Source of the DNA: Burhinus oedicnemus
Taxonomy: Eukaryota; Chordata; Aves; Charadriiformes; Burhinidae
Direction: 5' to 3'
NCBI GenBank assembly: GCA_008921705.1
Contig: VFFE01006096.1
Span: 144,129 to 208,128, forward strand
DNA length: 64,000 nt
Part shown: one piece after another, positions 53,201 to 64,000 of the stretch
How the letters are laid out: every line of letters begins with the position of its first letter
Position numbering within the stretch: position 1 is the stretch's first letter
Translations under genes and position numbers: made by a program
Notes under the pieces: model-generated
Databases searched by the model: none
Told to the model about the DNA's origin: nothing
What the model saw: only the letters and a program-made list of their open reading frames with translations

Positions 53201-55219
53201 AGAACCAAATAAAATCCTCACAGCCAAAGCATGCAGGAGTCGTCCCCAAATATCGCTATTTACGTTAGCATACTGTTTATGGATCTCCAAATCAGGGTCC
53301 CACTGTGACTGTCACCGTGCTTGAGGCATGATGAGACAGGCTCCCACTCCTACCTATGAGTGGCTTTACTCACTCCCTTAAAAATGTAATTTAGTGTTGG
53401 CTCCAGAGCTAGAAAGATTAGAGGGAAAGAACTGTGTATTCCCTCCATAGGGATAAAGCTCTGGCCAATTTCATTTACATGAATTATAATGTATTTACCC
53501 ATAGGGCTCACATGCTGTGTTTTGTTGCTTTAGATGGAATTCCAGATTGCTAAATTCCAATTGTATAAATGATAACAGATTGCTGCTGTGATTGCACCCG
53601 TGAAAGCGCACAGGAATTGTGCAGGATATGCCCTGAAAGGCATGAGTCATCCTGACCCACAGGCAGTGAACTCTGCTTTGGAAATGTGGTTCAAAGCAAG
53701 GGTTTCTCATGAGAGAGCAGAAGTCCTATCCCAAGGTTGGGTCTTTGCCTAAGGACCTGTTTTGCTCTGCATTTCCCTGGGTCCTTTTGCCACAGAGTGA
53801 TTTTGCAAGACTGACTAGCCTACTGGTGACAACAACATTATTATTGTTTGCACTTGTAAATGATACACTGAAACCAAATTTACCTAAATTTAATTACAAA
53901 TAAATAAAGAAGTGGAAGAAGGGAAATAACCCTGCAAACAAAACAAAACATTTTGTTTGGCCTGACACAGAAAATTTTTTTTGGGTGAGAAAAGAGAAAT
54001 ATTTCAGTTTCTCGTCAACCCAAAACACTATTTTTTCTCAATTCCACACTCAACTCAAAACCAAATTTTCACAGTAATACTTCTGAAGACTGCTGAGTCT
54101 AATTGGACCCATGAGCAGAGTTTAGGTGGGTGAGGATTGTGACTAAGAGTTCTGGACTTCAACAAGTCAGACAATTAGTGCATCCATTGTCATATTACTG
54201 TTTCCCAGCTTGACACCCAGACACTGGCGTACACTGTTGCTCTGAATAAGCCACTGAAGCTGCAGTCGGAACAATACAGGCAGTTGCTTTTCTGGCTGCA
54301 GTAAAGTCAGTTGTAAAGGTTACCACCTGCCATCCAACCTGCAGCTGTTCTTCACTGCCCTCATAACTGCATGTGTGCTCTCTGCCTGTGCCTCTTCTAT
54401 CAACATAATCCTGTGGTTTTCAGGAACTTTTAAAAACTTGTTGTCAAAGATAAAACAAAAATTACTTGCTTTAACCACATTATTCCTGACAGGCGTGAGC
54501 GTGAGGGAGAAGAATTAATATAGAGGCCTTTTTAAGATAAAGAGACATCTTACAGCAATCCTGATGGCTTGTCCGTGTGGAAATCAGATTGCATACCAGG
54601 TGTTTTGTAAGCAGAACACAGTAATTTAAAGGCAAAATTGACCCTTTGTGACCTGCATGATATGTGGAGCTAGTGCACATGTTTTTCTTTTTCTCTTCTG
54701 TGCAGCTGATGTGTTTCAGAAGTAGTGTGTTTAGCTCAGATCTGCAGAGACAGGTAGTTACCTACTAATATAAAAGTAAGAGCAACTTCTCTTTAAATAC
54801 CCTGATGCTCCAACGAATAGATCTGCCTTGGATTTTGCAGTGACTCATCATAAGCCATTTGATACCTTATTTTAAACCTACTACCCTCAGGCAGAGATCA
54901 GCTGCAGGTATTTTAACAAGAAGCCACTCCAGCTGATCCTTCATTTTAATCTGTGATAAAACTAGAACTGCCCAATCTCATGGGGAGGAAGAAGATGACA
55001 CATGGAGGAACTATTTGTTTCCGCACATAAATACAAACACATTCTTATTTTAGACCAGAAGCTGTTCCAGGCAATGACTGTCATGCATCATGGCTGTGTC
55101 TACTCTTATTTTAGTGTAGGGCTTCAGTTTATCCAGAGGTCCAGATTCTCCAGTGTCCCTACTACCAATAAAAAAGCTGGCTTCAACTTCAGAAAGAGTC
55201 AAATGGCCTTTTGGGAAAG
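47253..55219. other. Intergenic
   Basis: About 8 kb with no recognisable gene. The open frames here (the longest is 146 codons) match no family I know. In particular, no RhoGAP domain could be found on the minus strand as a continuation of the PH-RA-like locus. Confidence 0.6.
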
Positions 55220-55271
55220 GAAACTGGCTCTCGACCAGCCTCTCCAGGCTGCTGGTATGTAGTGTCATTGC
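55220..55271 (-). CDS. RA-like exon E (end undefined)
   Basis: The acceptor is TTGCCCAG|GCAATG. It reads AMTLHTSSLERLVESQF and stays open to a stop near 55050. No good donor was found, so the true end is unknown. Confidence 0.35.
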
Positions 55272-55369
55272 CTGGGCAAAGGGAAAAGAGCAGAAGGTCA
55301 GAAGCGATGCACCTGATGCTGGGCTGGAGCAGCCTCTGGGGGCAGAGCGGAGACAGGAGGGACACTCAC

Positions 55370-55454
55370 AGCATCGCAGCTGCTCAGCTCCTTCAGCAGA
55401 AGCTCTATGGAGGGCAGCTGGGTCACCCAGGCTCCCTCCACTCCTTCTGGTGGC
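55370..55454 (-). CDS. RA-linker exon D
   Basis: The likely acceptor is GGCAAAG|GCCACC after a pyrimidine tract, and the donor is GATGCT|GTGAGT. It encodes PPEGVEGAWVTQLPSIELLL, then KELSSCDA. A larger form from the upstream acceptor at 55667 would also stay open. Confidence 0.42.
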
Positions 55455-55793
55455 CTTTGCCACCAGAGAAAGAGCTCTGTGAGACCCAAGCTGCCTTTTC
55501 CATCTCCTGCCAGCCTGGGGAGCACTTCCAAGCTGCCCTGAAGCAGCTGGGTACTGCCGGGCAGTCGAGCGGAGAGCAGCGGCAGTGGTGAGGACGGGGC
55601 TGGGCGGGTGTTGGCTGGACACAGCTGGGCGAAGCCGCTCTGCCAGCTCTGCCTGCTCAAGAGCTGCCTGCAGCCGTGGGGGCACCTTTCCCCAGCTGGG
55701 GAATGGTGTTTCCGCATGGTACAGCTACACCTGGAGCATCCCCCGGTGATGTGCGCATGGGTTCCCTAGGCTGCACTGCCAGGCAGGGCTTAC

Positions 55794-55835
55794 CCAAGGA
55801 GTGAGCTGACCCAGAGCTCCTTCACTGCCATGGAG
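55794..55835 (-). CDS. PH-like exon C
   Basis: This 42-nt exon has acceptor TTCTGCAG|CTCCAT and donor CTTGG|GTAAGC. It encodes SMAVKELWVSSLL, the end-helix type found after the last PH strand. Confidence 0.48.
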
Positions 55836-55936
55836 CTGCAGAAAGAGAGAAGAAACAGCCTGAGTGCCCGCTGCTCCCCAGCCTGCAGGCAGAGGCAAGC
55901 TCCAGCACAGCCCTGCCCCATGGGGACGGCCACAGA

Positions 55937-55987
55937 GGCAGGACAGAGCCCCATGAGGCAGGACAGAGCTCCATGGGGCAGCACAGA
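55937..55987. repeat. 20-bp tandem repeat, about 2.5 copies
   Basis: GGCAGGACAGAGCCCCATGA recurs with few changes at 55937, 55957 and 55977, inside the intron between exons B and C of the PH-like locus. Confidence 0.9.
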
Positions 55988-56030
55988 GGTGCTGCCCAGC
56001 CCTGCTGTGGGCAGTGGCACTGAGACTCAC

Positions 56031-56195
56031 CAGAAAGTGACAGCACAGGAGCTGCAGGGCCAGATAAGGAGAACGGAGTTGGTGTCTTTGCCTTTCTTCT
56101 CCTTGGCAACATCCCCGGCTGCCCTCTTCCTGCTGCTCAGCACCTGCATCGTGCCCAGGACCAGGCAGAACTGCAGGTGTGGCATGCTGCCACAT
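56031..56195 (-). CDS. PH-like exon B
   Basis: The acceptor is CTTTGCAG|ATGTGG and the donor TTTCTG|GTGAGT. Phase 2 on both sides matches its neighbours. It encodes a hydrophobic strand, a lysine-rich loop (AKEKKGKDTN) and the strand VLLIWPCSSCAVTF. Confidence 0.48.
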
Positions 56196-56395
56196 CTGCA
56201 AAGAGGAGCAGCAGGGAGTGACATGGAGGTGGCTGAGCCTGGTGGCACCCCTCTAGCGTCCACTTGCCACGGGCATGGCCATGGGTGCATCCAGCACTGG
56301 GGTGCTGGGAGCCTGGGGCTGCTTCTTGGGTGTCTCTGCCCTGGTGCCAGGGCCAGGGCTTGGGAGGAAAAGCAGCTGAGGTCTGCAAGTCTTAC

Positions 56396-56576
56396 TTGGC
56401 CTTGGTGACGACCAAGGTGTCGCTGCAGAGGAGGAGGTCCCTCTTCCTCGTCATACGGCCCTGGGCCACCCACACGCACTGGCATGGATGGTGATGCTGG
56501 GACAGGCGCGCGCTGCTGCACAGGGTCAGGGTCGTCCGTGCAGAGCAGATGGTGTCAGGCATGAGAAAGGTAGCTG
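56396..56576 (-). CDS. PH-like exon A
   Basis: The acceptor is CCCCACAG|CAGCTACC and the donor GCCAA|GTAAGA. The exon is open throughout. The pattern RDLLLCSDTLVVTKAK corresponds to the xLFLFSDxLVVTK signature of PH domains in Rho regulators. The upstream junction is uncertain. Confidence 0.45.
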
Positions 56577-59500
56577 CTGTGGGGCCTGGCTGTGCCCGCA
56601 TGTCCCCAAGCCATGGGGGGAGCTCACCCCTCATGGGTTTACTCACATTTTAGCAGTGATCCTACAAGTAGTGAGTACCATTATGCCCATACACAAGCCC
56701 CACACTTCTTGTTAATGGAGATGTAGGGTATATAATAGTGCTTGAATTGTTTGCAGCTTCTGGGTAGACTGATACTACTTCTGTTCAGAATATGGGGTTA
56801 GGAGACAACATGAAGCAGTTATGAGTTGTTCTTATCAGAAGACATTAAGATGCTGCTGTTGATAAACAGGCAGAGAATATAGCATCCACCTTTTTGAAAA
56901 AAACTGCTGTTTCTTTGGTGTTTTTCAGGCACTTGTGGACACAAATCTATGTTCCTGCCTAACCTTTGACAGCAATAGGAAGTGCTTTGAAAGTGCTTTA
57001 AAAGGCTTGACACTGTTGTGATTCACCTACTCAGCTGCACTAGTATCTGAGGACTGAGTGCCTGTTCACAGTAACTCTTAGATTATAGAGCTGTTTGGAA
57101 CAGGGATTTAGTCTTGATCACATGCAAATAGAATAAATAGAATTACTGTTTACGCAGCCTTCTGTAGATCTTCACTCTTTTTGTGTGGGGCAGGACTGTG
57201 AGTCAAACCCACCACTAATTTATCAAAAACAGTTATAACAACATTCAGCCTGAGAAACTAATCCTGTGAACTGTTGTTTCTGACACATTTGTGTTGGATG
57301 GCTGAGAGTGGTACCTTGGAAAGAGAGGTGCAGATGTACTTGTGCCCGTCCCTCCTTATGGGTTTTACGGTGCTTCAGAAGAGCAAAACTCACTTTGCTG
57401 AGTGACACCAGGATGATACCTGTCTCTCTACTCCATCTACTGTTTTGATGCAAGCTTTGAAGTAGTTCTGGGATTTGAGATAGGTAGGTTTAAATGTTGT
57501 TTAGTGATGGGGTAATAAAAGTCATAGACGGAGACATACACAACATGATTGCACATATATTTTCCTAAGGAAAATGGACTAGGAGTATATTATGAGAAAA
57601 TCACTAGCAGGGCATAGGGAGTGTCCCTGAATTATGCCCTGTTTCCATGTGTATGTATTCACTGTCATAATTGGCCAGATTCTCAGAGGTTGTAAACTGA
57701 GAGAGCTTCACTGGAGTCACAGTCACTGGGGCACTTTGCAGGCACCAGGGAATCCAAAGAGAGAGTAAGCCCCACTTGTGCACAGAAGGCAGGAGAAAAT
57801 GTGCCCTTTTCTGCTTTTGCACTTCATGTCCTCCTAGTGAATGTAAAGGCCTGGGCACCTGTGGACCTCATGAGTGTCAAAGCTATGGGGAACCCTGGGG
57901 CTGTGGTCCCAGCACCGTCCACAGTGCTGTCCCAGTGTTTGACTCCACTAGGACATATCAGGGCTTAGGTTTCATGCTTGCAGTCACTGCTATCTCTATG
58001 CATAGGGGTCACTTTGTTACACAATGGGCATTGCCAAAACTACAGCCATGACAAATGTGAGACGTGGTGTCAAATGCAGAACAGGTGGGCTCTGAGTTCC
58101 TTGGGGTGTCTTTGGTCAGTGACAAAGCGAGCTTGTGCAACGTCTTTCCAAAGCATTAACATGCTGTCTTGATGCATCCGTTCCTGGCACACTAACTGGC
58201 AAGTGGCTGAAAATAGATAAGCAAAGAGAAAGGACCAGATTTGTGAGAGAACCAAGAGATAATGCTGGGATTGTGTCTGGGCCCAGATATTTCAAAATTA
58301 GTTGGAGAGAGCCTTATGCTTGTCTGATAGATACATAACCAGGAAGAAATTTGAGACTGAGTAATTAAAGGGATGGCTGAAGTTTCTGAGGCTGGGTGAA
58401 GAGCATCGCCCTCTGTTCAAGGAAGGGCTGAGACTTTGGTGCAGTGGCTCCAGAGCTGATATAACCACTGCCATGATCCCACTTTCCCCACCATGTCCTC
58501 AAAGGCATGTTTCTGCCTCCCTTCTTGGACTTTTCTAGCAATTGTAAGCTCTGCTCTGAGCTGGTTCACAGTGCTGACCAGACAGAAAATGCCAATTGAT
58601 GTATCAAGCTGAAATGGCTCAGGAGAGATCCCAACAGCAGGAATGTGTGAGCAAGGAGAGGTGGGAGCGTAGAGGCATATCTTCCAGCACTTAGATTACC
58701 TTTGGCTGTCTTGGCACCACCTCCAGCACACCTCTCTGACAGCATACAAGGAGGAGGTAAGGCCACTGTGTATTGTGGCTGTATGGCTACTTCCTCCACA
58801 CCGCCATCCCAGGTGGCTGTTCCAGCCCCCATATTGTAGCACATGACAAATTCCCTTGTGTCAGCTGGGGGCTGGATTGGAGAACTGATCCAACTTGAAA
58901 GAAAAATAAATATATTTTTCTGAATTATCTTATTCACTGATCTGTTCACCAACACGTTTGCACGATCGCGTTGACTGGAACAGCTGGGGAGCAGCACGCC
59001 AATGCAGTTAGGTGACAATGAGTAGTACAGGATGGTAGTTGGGGAAACAAGAAAGGCGGTAATACGCAGGGATGGTTCTGCCGCTAAATACCTTTAACAA
59101 GTAATATGAAAGCAGAGAAATGGAGATTGACTGCTCTAGGGAAGCAAGTCATGTTGGAAAATATGTTTGAATTGATGCATTGCTAAATGCTGCTTAGCAT
59201 CATCTGATGTAGACAGAGAGTCCCTTTAAAGAATGAACTGCTGCAGTCGAATTACTAGTGATTTTCCCTGAAGGCTAGGTCTTCTTTGTTCTCAGAAGCT
59301 TGATCAGATGTTTGTCAGGAATTGCAGTGCTGCTCAGGACATATGGCAGCCCTTGTTTGTTGAAAACATCCAACTTTCTGATCATGTGTTGCTGTGTTAT
59401 AATGTGCCTACACTGCAGACAGCTGGAATAAACAGCTTGAAAAGGGGGAAGGCCTCAGGAGCACAATGTGTGGAGGTTGGTGCAGTCAGTACAAAGCCCC

Positions 59501-60150
59501 CATCCCTTTGCCAGGTACCTTTGCAACTCAGGAGGCTTGAAGCTGTACCACACTGAGTGCCTGAACCACCGAGGGGCAAAAAAAGTTTTGAAGAAGTACC
59601 TGTCTCTCCTTGTTGCTTGAGGGCCCAATCCTTTTCTGGGATGGGACATACTTATGATATACAGCCCCCTTCAGCAGCTTAGCATTCTCCATCCTAGAAG
59701 CACTTCAGCTTCTCACCCTACTCCCCCCCCTTCTAGAATTTTGCCCGTTGTAGTGGCCTGAACCTCCTTCTCTTTTCCAGCGAATATATTTGTCTAAATT
59801 TGTTAATGGGCAGTTTATCTCCTTTTGTTCTTATGTATATTTTGTTAGCTAAAGCAAAAAGCTTTTACCCTTCCCTGGCTTTACCGTTCCTGTGTTCCCA
59901 GACAGCAGTTTCTTCCAGCTAGCCTCTGCTGATGAGACAGTCTGTACCATTTAAACACACTAAATGAACCCAGGCAAACTGTAGTGCATAAAGAGTGGCT
60001 TGCCCTGCTATGCACAGTGGCAAAGCATGGAGTTTGTTAGAACACACAGTTTGTGTAGAGGCGTATCCATGTTCTGTCTTCTGGCCTTCCTCTTGTGTGC
60101 CCCAGACTGAAAAACGAATAGCGAGAGAGAGACAGAGAAACAAAATCACC
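56577..60150. other. Intergenic
   Basis: No gene was recognised. It may contain the 5' exons of the PH-like locus or untranslated NTMT2 exons, which I could not identify. Confidence 0.6.
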
Positions 60151-60157
60151 CTGTGAG

Positions 60158-60166
60158 ATATAAAAG
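60158..60166 (+). promoter_or_regulatory. Possible TATA box of NTMT2
   Basis: ATATAAAAG lies about 400 bases upstream of the NTMT2 start codon on the right strand. No supporting initiator was identified. Confidence 0.25.
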
Positions 60167-60562
60167 AGGGAGATGGGAGATCCTGGATTATATCTGAGTT
60201 CCTTTGAAGTGAAGGCTGAATAGATTAGGAAAAGTGTAATTGAATTAAAGCCACTCTTTTTTGGAGTAGATATACTTTTACCCTGGCTAAGCAATTTCCT
60301 GGTTGAGTTTTTTTCACTTTCCAGCACCTGCTCGTTTCAGAGGGCGACACTCCAGAGATTACTCTGAGCCAGTGCCAACAGCCAGCATTTCTCACTCCCC
60401 TCTTGCCCGCCTCCACCCCCTGCACTGCTCTAGACACACACCCCAATATAGAATGACAGCACATTGCCACAATTTAAATGACGCTGCCTCTGCCTCTTCG
60501 GAAGGACAGATCCTCCAGAGAGCAACAGCCGCAGAAACACCCTTGCAAAAAACTTCTTCATC

Positions 60563-60716
60563 ATGGCGTATAAAGCAGCACATTTGGCCTTTAAGTCACG
60601 CTGGCACAAGACAGACGAAGAACTCTGTCGTCACAGTATGTCCTTCATCTTGCATAGGGCGATCCGAAATGACTTCTTTCAGAGTTACCTTTATCTGCTG
60701 GAAAAGCTTCCCTTGG
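60563..60716 (+). CDS. NTMT2: NTMT2 (METTL11B) first coding exon
   Basis: NTMT2 is an N-terminal Xaa-Pro-Lys alpha-N-methyltransferase, an S-adenosylmethionine enzyme that methylates exposed protein N termini. This exon encodes the N-terminal 51 residues, including FKSRWHKTDEELCRHSMSFI and then NDFFQSYLYLLEKLPL, which closely follow mammalian NTMT2. The start is supported by A at -3 and G at +4. The donor is CTTGG|GTGAGT, phase 1. The methyltransferase domain is on exons beyond the window. Its place and strand, facing away from KIFAP3, match the mammalian order. It is too short to stand out as an open frame. Confidence 0.92.
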
Positions 60717-62499
60717 GTGAGTAGCTGGTGGGGAGGAGCGTCTGCGTACGTGTGTGACCATGCTCTGGAAAGACTTATCATGTTAGATGGTAGAGTGCAG
60801 ACATATTAATGACAGTAAGCAGTAGTTTTCAGAAGCCCAGCTAGAGAGACAACAGTGCTAGCTAAACCATTCGGTACACTCTCTCTCAGCTCCCTCTAAT
60901 TCAGTATCCTGTTGTTTTGCCTAAATACTCCACAGCAAGGGAGAGACCACCAGAGTGAAAGAAAGTTTGGTTTCTGGCCGATAGTACCTTTTTTTATCAC
61001 CATTTAAGTAAAACATGAATTGACCTGTTGGGAACTTGGAAGGACAAATGCAAAATTAACAGAGCTGACAGGCCTTGCTTTCTGTTGCCTGATACCCATT
61101 TCGTTGTCATTCAGCATGTCCTTAGCTTTATCATATGTATTGTTTTGGACAAGTGCTTGAAAGGTAATGATTTTAAAATTTTTTAAAGAGTCTCTGTAAT
61201 CCAGATCTCTGCAGTAGGCTGTCTAGCCTACTGTTTGTTATATGGGAAGAAAATGCTTCTAAAATGTTTGTTTATAGCCAAATTTCAGTGAAAGGCTCTG
61301 GTACAGGATGCCAAGACTTTTTTTTTAGATGCAGAAAATGAATGCTCATTTCTTATGAAAATTTGACCCTAAATAAGAACCAACATTTCCCCAGAACACT
61401 ATAGCTAAAAAGTAGATTTGACTTGAGTCTGTATTATGTTAGCATGCCAGTTTTTAAGCACAATTATTCAGCCTCCACTCAATGCTAGAATTGTAGGAAT
61501 TTAAGATGGAAAGGATGTGCTCTTCCAGTGAATTCTTGAGGGCTCCTTCATAATGGAAAGATCCATTTAGATGAGCAGATTGTCTTAGCTGGTTGTGTGA
61601 AACTATACATACCCCAGTGAGAACTCTGCTCAAGATGGTAGAATTCATGAGTCCTGTGAAGAGAAAAGGCATTTCCATGTTATCATAGTATTTTGATGTG
61701 GCTTTTCACATACAGCAATATCTGCAGCTATTTAAAATGGAAGATGGAAGATAAATACTACTATCCCTAGTGGTAGGTAACTGTGAACGATGGAAAGGAA
61801 GGAAAGATGGAAAGGAAGGAAAGTCAATTATGGGTCGCTGTAATCTCAAGAAGTCTATGAAAATGTTATTCTTTCATTTGTTTTGAAAATAAACATAACA
61901 TATTAGAAACTGAGCAGGATTTCCTACAACGTAACTGTTAGTGTAAGTACTAATAGATCATTTCAAGGCTAGAGGGTACCATTATGAACATCTAGCTTAG
62001 AATTTCACATAAAAGTTCCTGCTTCATGGTTGTAACTTATGACTGGGTCACAGCAAATATTTATGAAGACAAAAATACCTTGGTTTAAGGGCTGCAAATG
62101 ACTGAGAATCCATCAGTTCATTATTAAGCTGTTTCCAGGCCTAATTGCTTCACTCTTGTAAAACTGTATTTTATTCCTCGTCTGAATTTTATTTGAATTT
62201 CCGTTCCCAGCCAAAAAACTTCATAAATTGTTCCTATCAGACTAAAGATCCCCTCTGCCAGGTTTTTCATGACCTGAATCATTAAAACTTCACTAAAGAG
62301 TTTTCCAGTTTATTGCCAGCATATCCAAATTAATTTGACTCCATGGAAAAGGTATTGTGAGTCCAGCCTTCATGTGAACATGGACTATGTCTGTTACTCC
62401 ATGGTTATTGTCATGGAGTAAAAGCGTACGTAAGGACGGGTGCTGTGGGGTAGCTCATGCGCTGTGAATACACATCCAAGAAACTTCACAGCATGCTAG
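60717..62499. other. NTMT2 intron 1
   Basis: AT-rich. It contains a perfect 17-bp tandem duplication (61789-61822) and a hairpin with 10-bp perfect arms (62394-62403 and 62412-62421). No second NTMT2 exon was seen. Confidence 0.75.
61789..61822. repeat. 17-bp direct duplication
   Basis: GATGGAAAGGAAGGAAA occurs twice in tandem without change. Confidence 0.97.
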
Positions 62500-63538
62500 G
62501 ACATCACAGTCTGGATGAGTGGACAATCAGATGGGTAAAAAGTGGTTGGGTGATTGGGCTCAGAAAGTCGTGGTCACATCTCGAGATCAGTGGAGGTACC
62601 ACAAGGGTCTGTCCTAGGACCTATGCTGTTTAACATCTTTATCAATAACCTGGAGGAGGTGAAGGACTGCTTGCTTATCACATTTGCAGATTGCAGCCAA
62701 CTGGCAAGACTTGTCCACAAGTTCTAGGTCAGGACTGCCATCCAGAGGCATGTAATTGGCTGGAGGAAAGAGACAGTGGGAACCTAGTGAAATTCAAATT
62801 CACTGAAATTCAAAGGCAAATGCCAAGTCCTGCGCCTGGAAAGGAAGAATCTTTGGCAACAGCAACGTGGGTTGGGCAGTAGCTGGCTGGGGAGCAGCCC
62901 TGCTGATAGGGTTTTGGTAGACAGCAACTGAACATGAACCAGCATTGTGTCCTGGCAGCAACGGCCAACAGTATCCTGGGCTGTATTAACAAAAGCATAG
63001 CTAGCTGATTGAGGGAAGTGATTATCCCTTGTTATGCAGCAGTCACTAGACCATATGCATGGAGTCTTGAGCTCCCAGTGCAGGAAATGGCATGGAGTGA
63101 GTTGGATGACCTCCAAGGTGGTGAGGGAACTGGAGCACATACCCTATGGAGAGAGACTAAGGGAACGGGGCATGTTCAGCCAGAAGAGACAGCTTCAGGG
63201 AGACCAAATATCAGCCTGCCAGTACCTACAAGAAGATCTTGAAGAAGATGGAGCTGAGCACAGTGTTGTGATGCAGGAGGACAAGGGACAGTGGCCATAA
63301 ATGGAAACAAAAGAAGTTCAGACTGGATATAAGGAAAAACTCTTTCCCCGTGAGAACAGTCAGGCATTGGAACAGGTTGCCCAGGGAGGTCGTACAATTC
63401 TCCATCACTGGAGGCTTTCAAAACCTGGCTGAATAAAGTCCTGATGAACCTCATCTGACCTCATGTCTGTCTCTGCTTTGAGAAGTTTGGACTAGAGACC
63501 TCCTTAGGTTCCTTCCAACTTGGATTATCCTGTCATCC
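62500..63538 (+). mobile_element. Old CR1 LINE fragment, broken
   Basis: Sense CR1: TGTTTAACATCTTTATCAAT encodes the LFNIFIN segment. CCTGCGCCTGGAAAGGAAGA, CTGGGCTGTATTAACAAAAG and GGAACAGGTTGCCCAGGGAG mark successive RT and C-terminal parts. Many frameshifts and stops show it is older than the copy at 41.6 kb. It lies in NTMT2 intron 1. Confidence 0.88.
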
Positions 63539-64000
63539 AGTGCTCTCTGTGATGGAGAGGACAGAATGTGGTGGGTCTGAACATCTCTGCAGAATGACAT
63601 TTTCCAGTTCAATTCAGAATGGAACTGAGCAGAAATGAACTGAACTTCTCAAGCTTCGAGACTAGATCCAGCTATCTCTGTGTAAACAGTATTAAGCAAC
63701 TAAAGCAATGCTAGGACTGTGACCTAGCAGCGTAGTTAAGTGTGTGCTTAACCCTAAACATGAATAATAACACTGAAATCAAGCCTCACATTGAAACTTG
63801 CAGTGCTGCCAAGGGTCAGTAAGGTCAGCAAGGTAGAAGGCTTGCTTCAAGCTATGCTAACTCCATGCTCCCCTCACTCCATTTCTAGTAGGTTCAGCGA
63901 TGGAGCACTTTTAGGCCTGTTTACTTATGAGCTGAGCATATCTGGTATCACAGCCTGTCAAGAGAAACATGTCACTTTTACAGACCAGGGTAACATTTAT
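63539..64000. other. NTMT2 intron 1, right end
   Basis: 63736-63785 recalls the same old inverted-repeat element as 47158-47252 (TTAAGTGTGTGCTTAACCC). Nothing else was recognised. Confidence 0.5.

Larger units (their letters stand above)
55220..56576 (-). pseudogene. PH-RA fragment, ARHGAP20/TAGAP-like
   Basis: At least five short exons on the minus strand join in matching phases. Exon A (56576-56396) ends in RKRDLLLCSDTLVVTKAK, a classic PH-domain strand pair, with donor GCCAA|GTAAGA. Exon B (56195-56031) follows TTTGCAG and carries LLIWPCSSCAVTF. Exon C (55835-55794) carries SMAVKELWVSSLLG, the PH C-terminal helix. Exon D ends at 55370 and carries TQLPSIELLLKELSSCDA. Exon E (from 55271) reads AMTLHTSSLERLVES, resembling the start of the ARHGAP20 Ras-association domain. 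The upstream exon and the RhoGAP domain were not found, so it may be a relic or a partial duplicate. The family name rests on remembered patterns. It could be a functional short gene. Confidence 0.5.

Noticed and set aside
49022..55049. RhoGAP domain continuing the PH-RA-like locus
   Set aside because: No frame on the minus strand shows a GIFR-type arginine-finger motif or other RhoGAP blocks.
61789..61822. CRISPR-like or satellite array
   Set aside because: Only two tandem copies of a purine-rich 17-mer; a simple duplication.

Overview
The window looks like bird nuclear genomic DNA. It carries several CR1 LINE copies of the avian kind, compact AT-rich introns, and a vertebrate gene pair, KIFAP3 and NTMT2. 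Two assembly gaps are present: 997 N at 13971-14967 and 20 N at 39048-39067.

Left two thirds, 1 to 40.8 kb: KIFAP3 (kinesin-associated protein 3, the non-motor subunit of heterotrimeric kinesin-2) on the minus strand. I could place 17 consecutive coding exons from the start codon at 40812 to 873. All junction phases agree. They encode residues 1-661; the last part of the protein (about 131 residues in mammals) lies beyond the left edge. Two of the introns carry the marks of the minor (U12) spliceosome: intron 7 is an AT-AC intron and intron 16 is a GT-AG intron, each with a consensus-like U12 donor and a TCCTTAAC branch site. A CpG-rich promoter with a consensus NRF1 site lies at about 40.6-41.2 kb. 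Downstream of it, in intron 1, is about 1.4 kb of extreme strand asymmetry (C-rich and G-poor on +), which may favour R-loops.

Middle, 41.2 to 60.5 kb: a mostly gene-poor spacer. It holds a CR1 fragment with a 308-codon open reverse-transcriptase reading frame but a changed catalytic motif, shorter CR1 pieces, and decayed palindromic repeats. It also holds a previously unlisted candidate locus on the minus strand at 55.2-56.6 kb: a chain of small exons in matching splice phase that reads as a PH domain followed by the start of a Ras-association-like segment, of the ARHGAP20/TAGAP-like type. No RhoGAP domain is visible.

Right, 60.5 to 64 kb: the first coding exon of NTMT2 (METTL11B) on the plus strand, transcribed away from KIFAP3 as in mammals, followed by intron sequence with an old decayed CR1. 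The two named genes do not form a pathway; they are conserved neighbours.

No prokaryotic operon, CRISPR array, tRNA or rRNA was seen.
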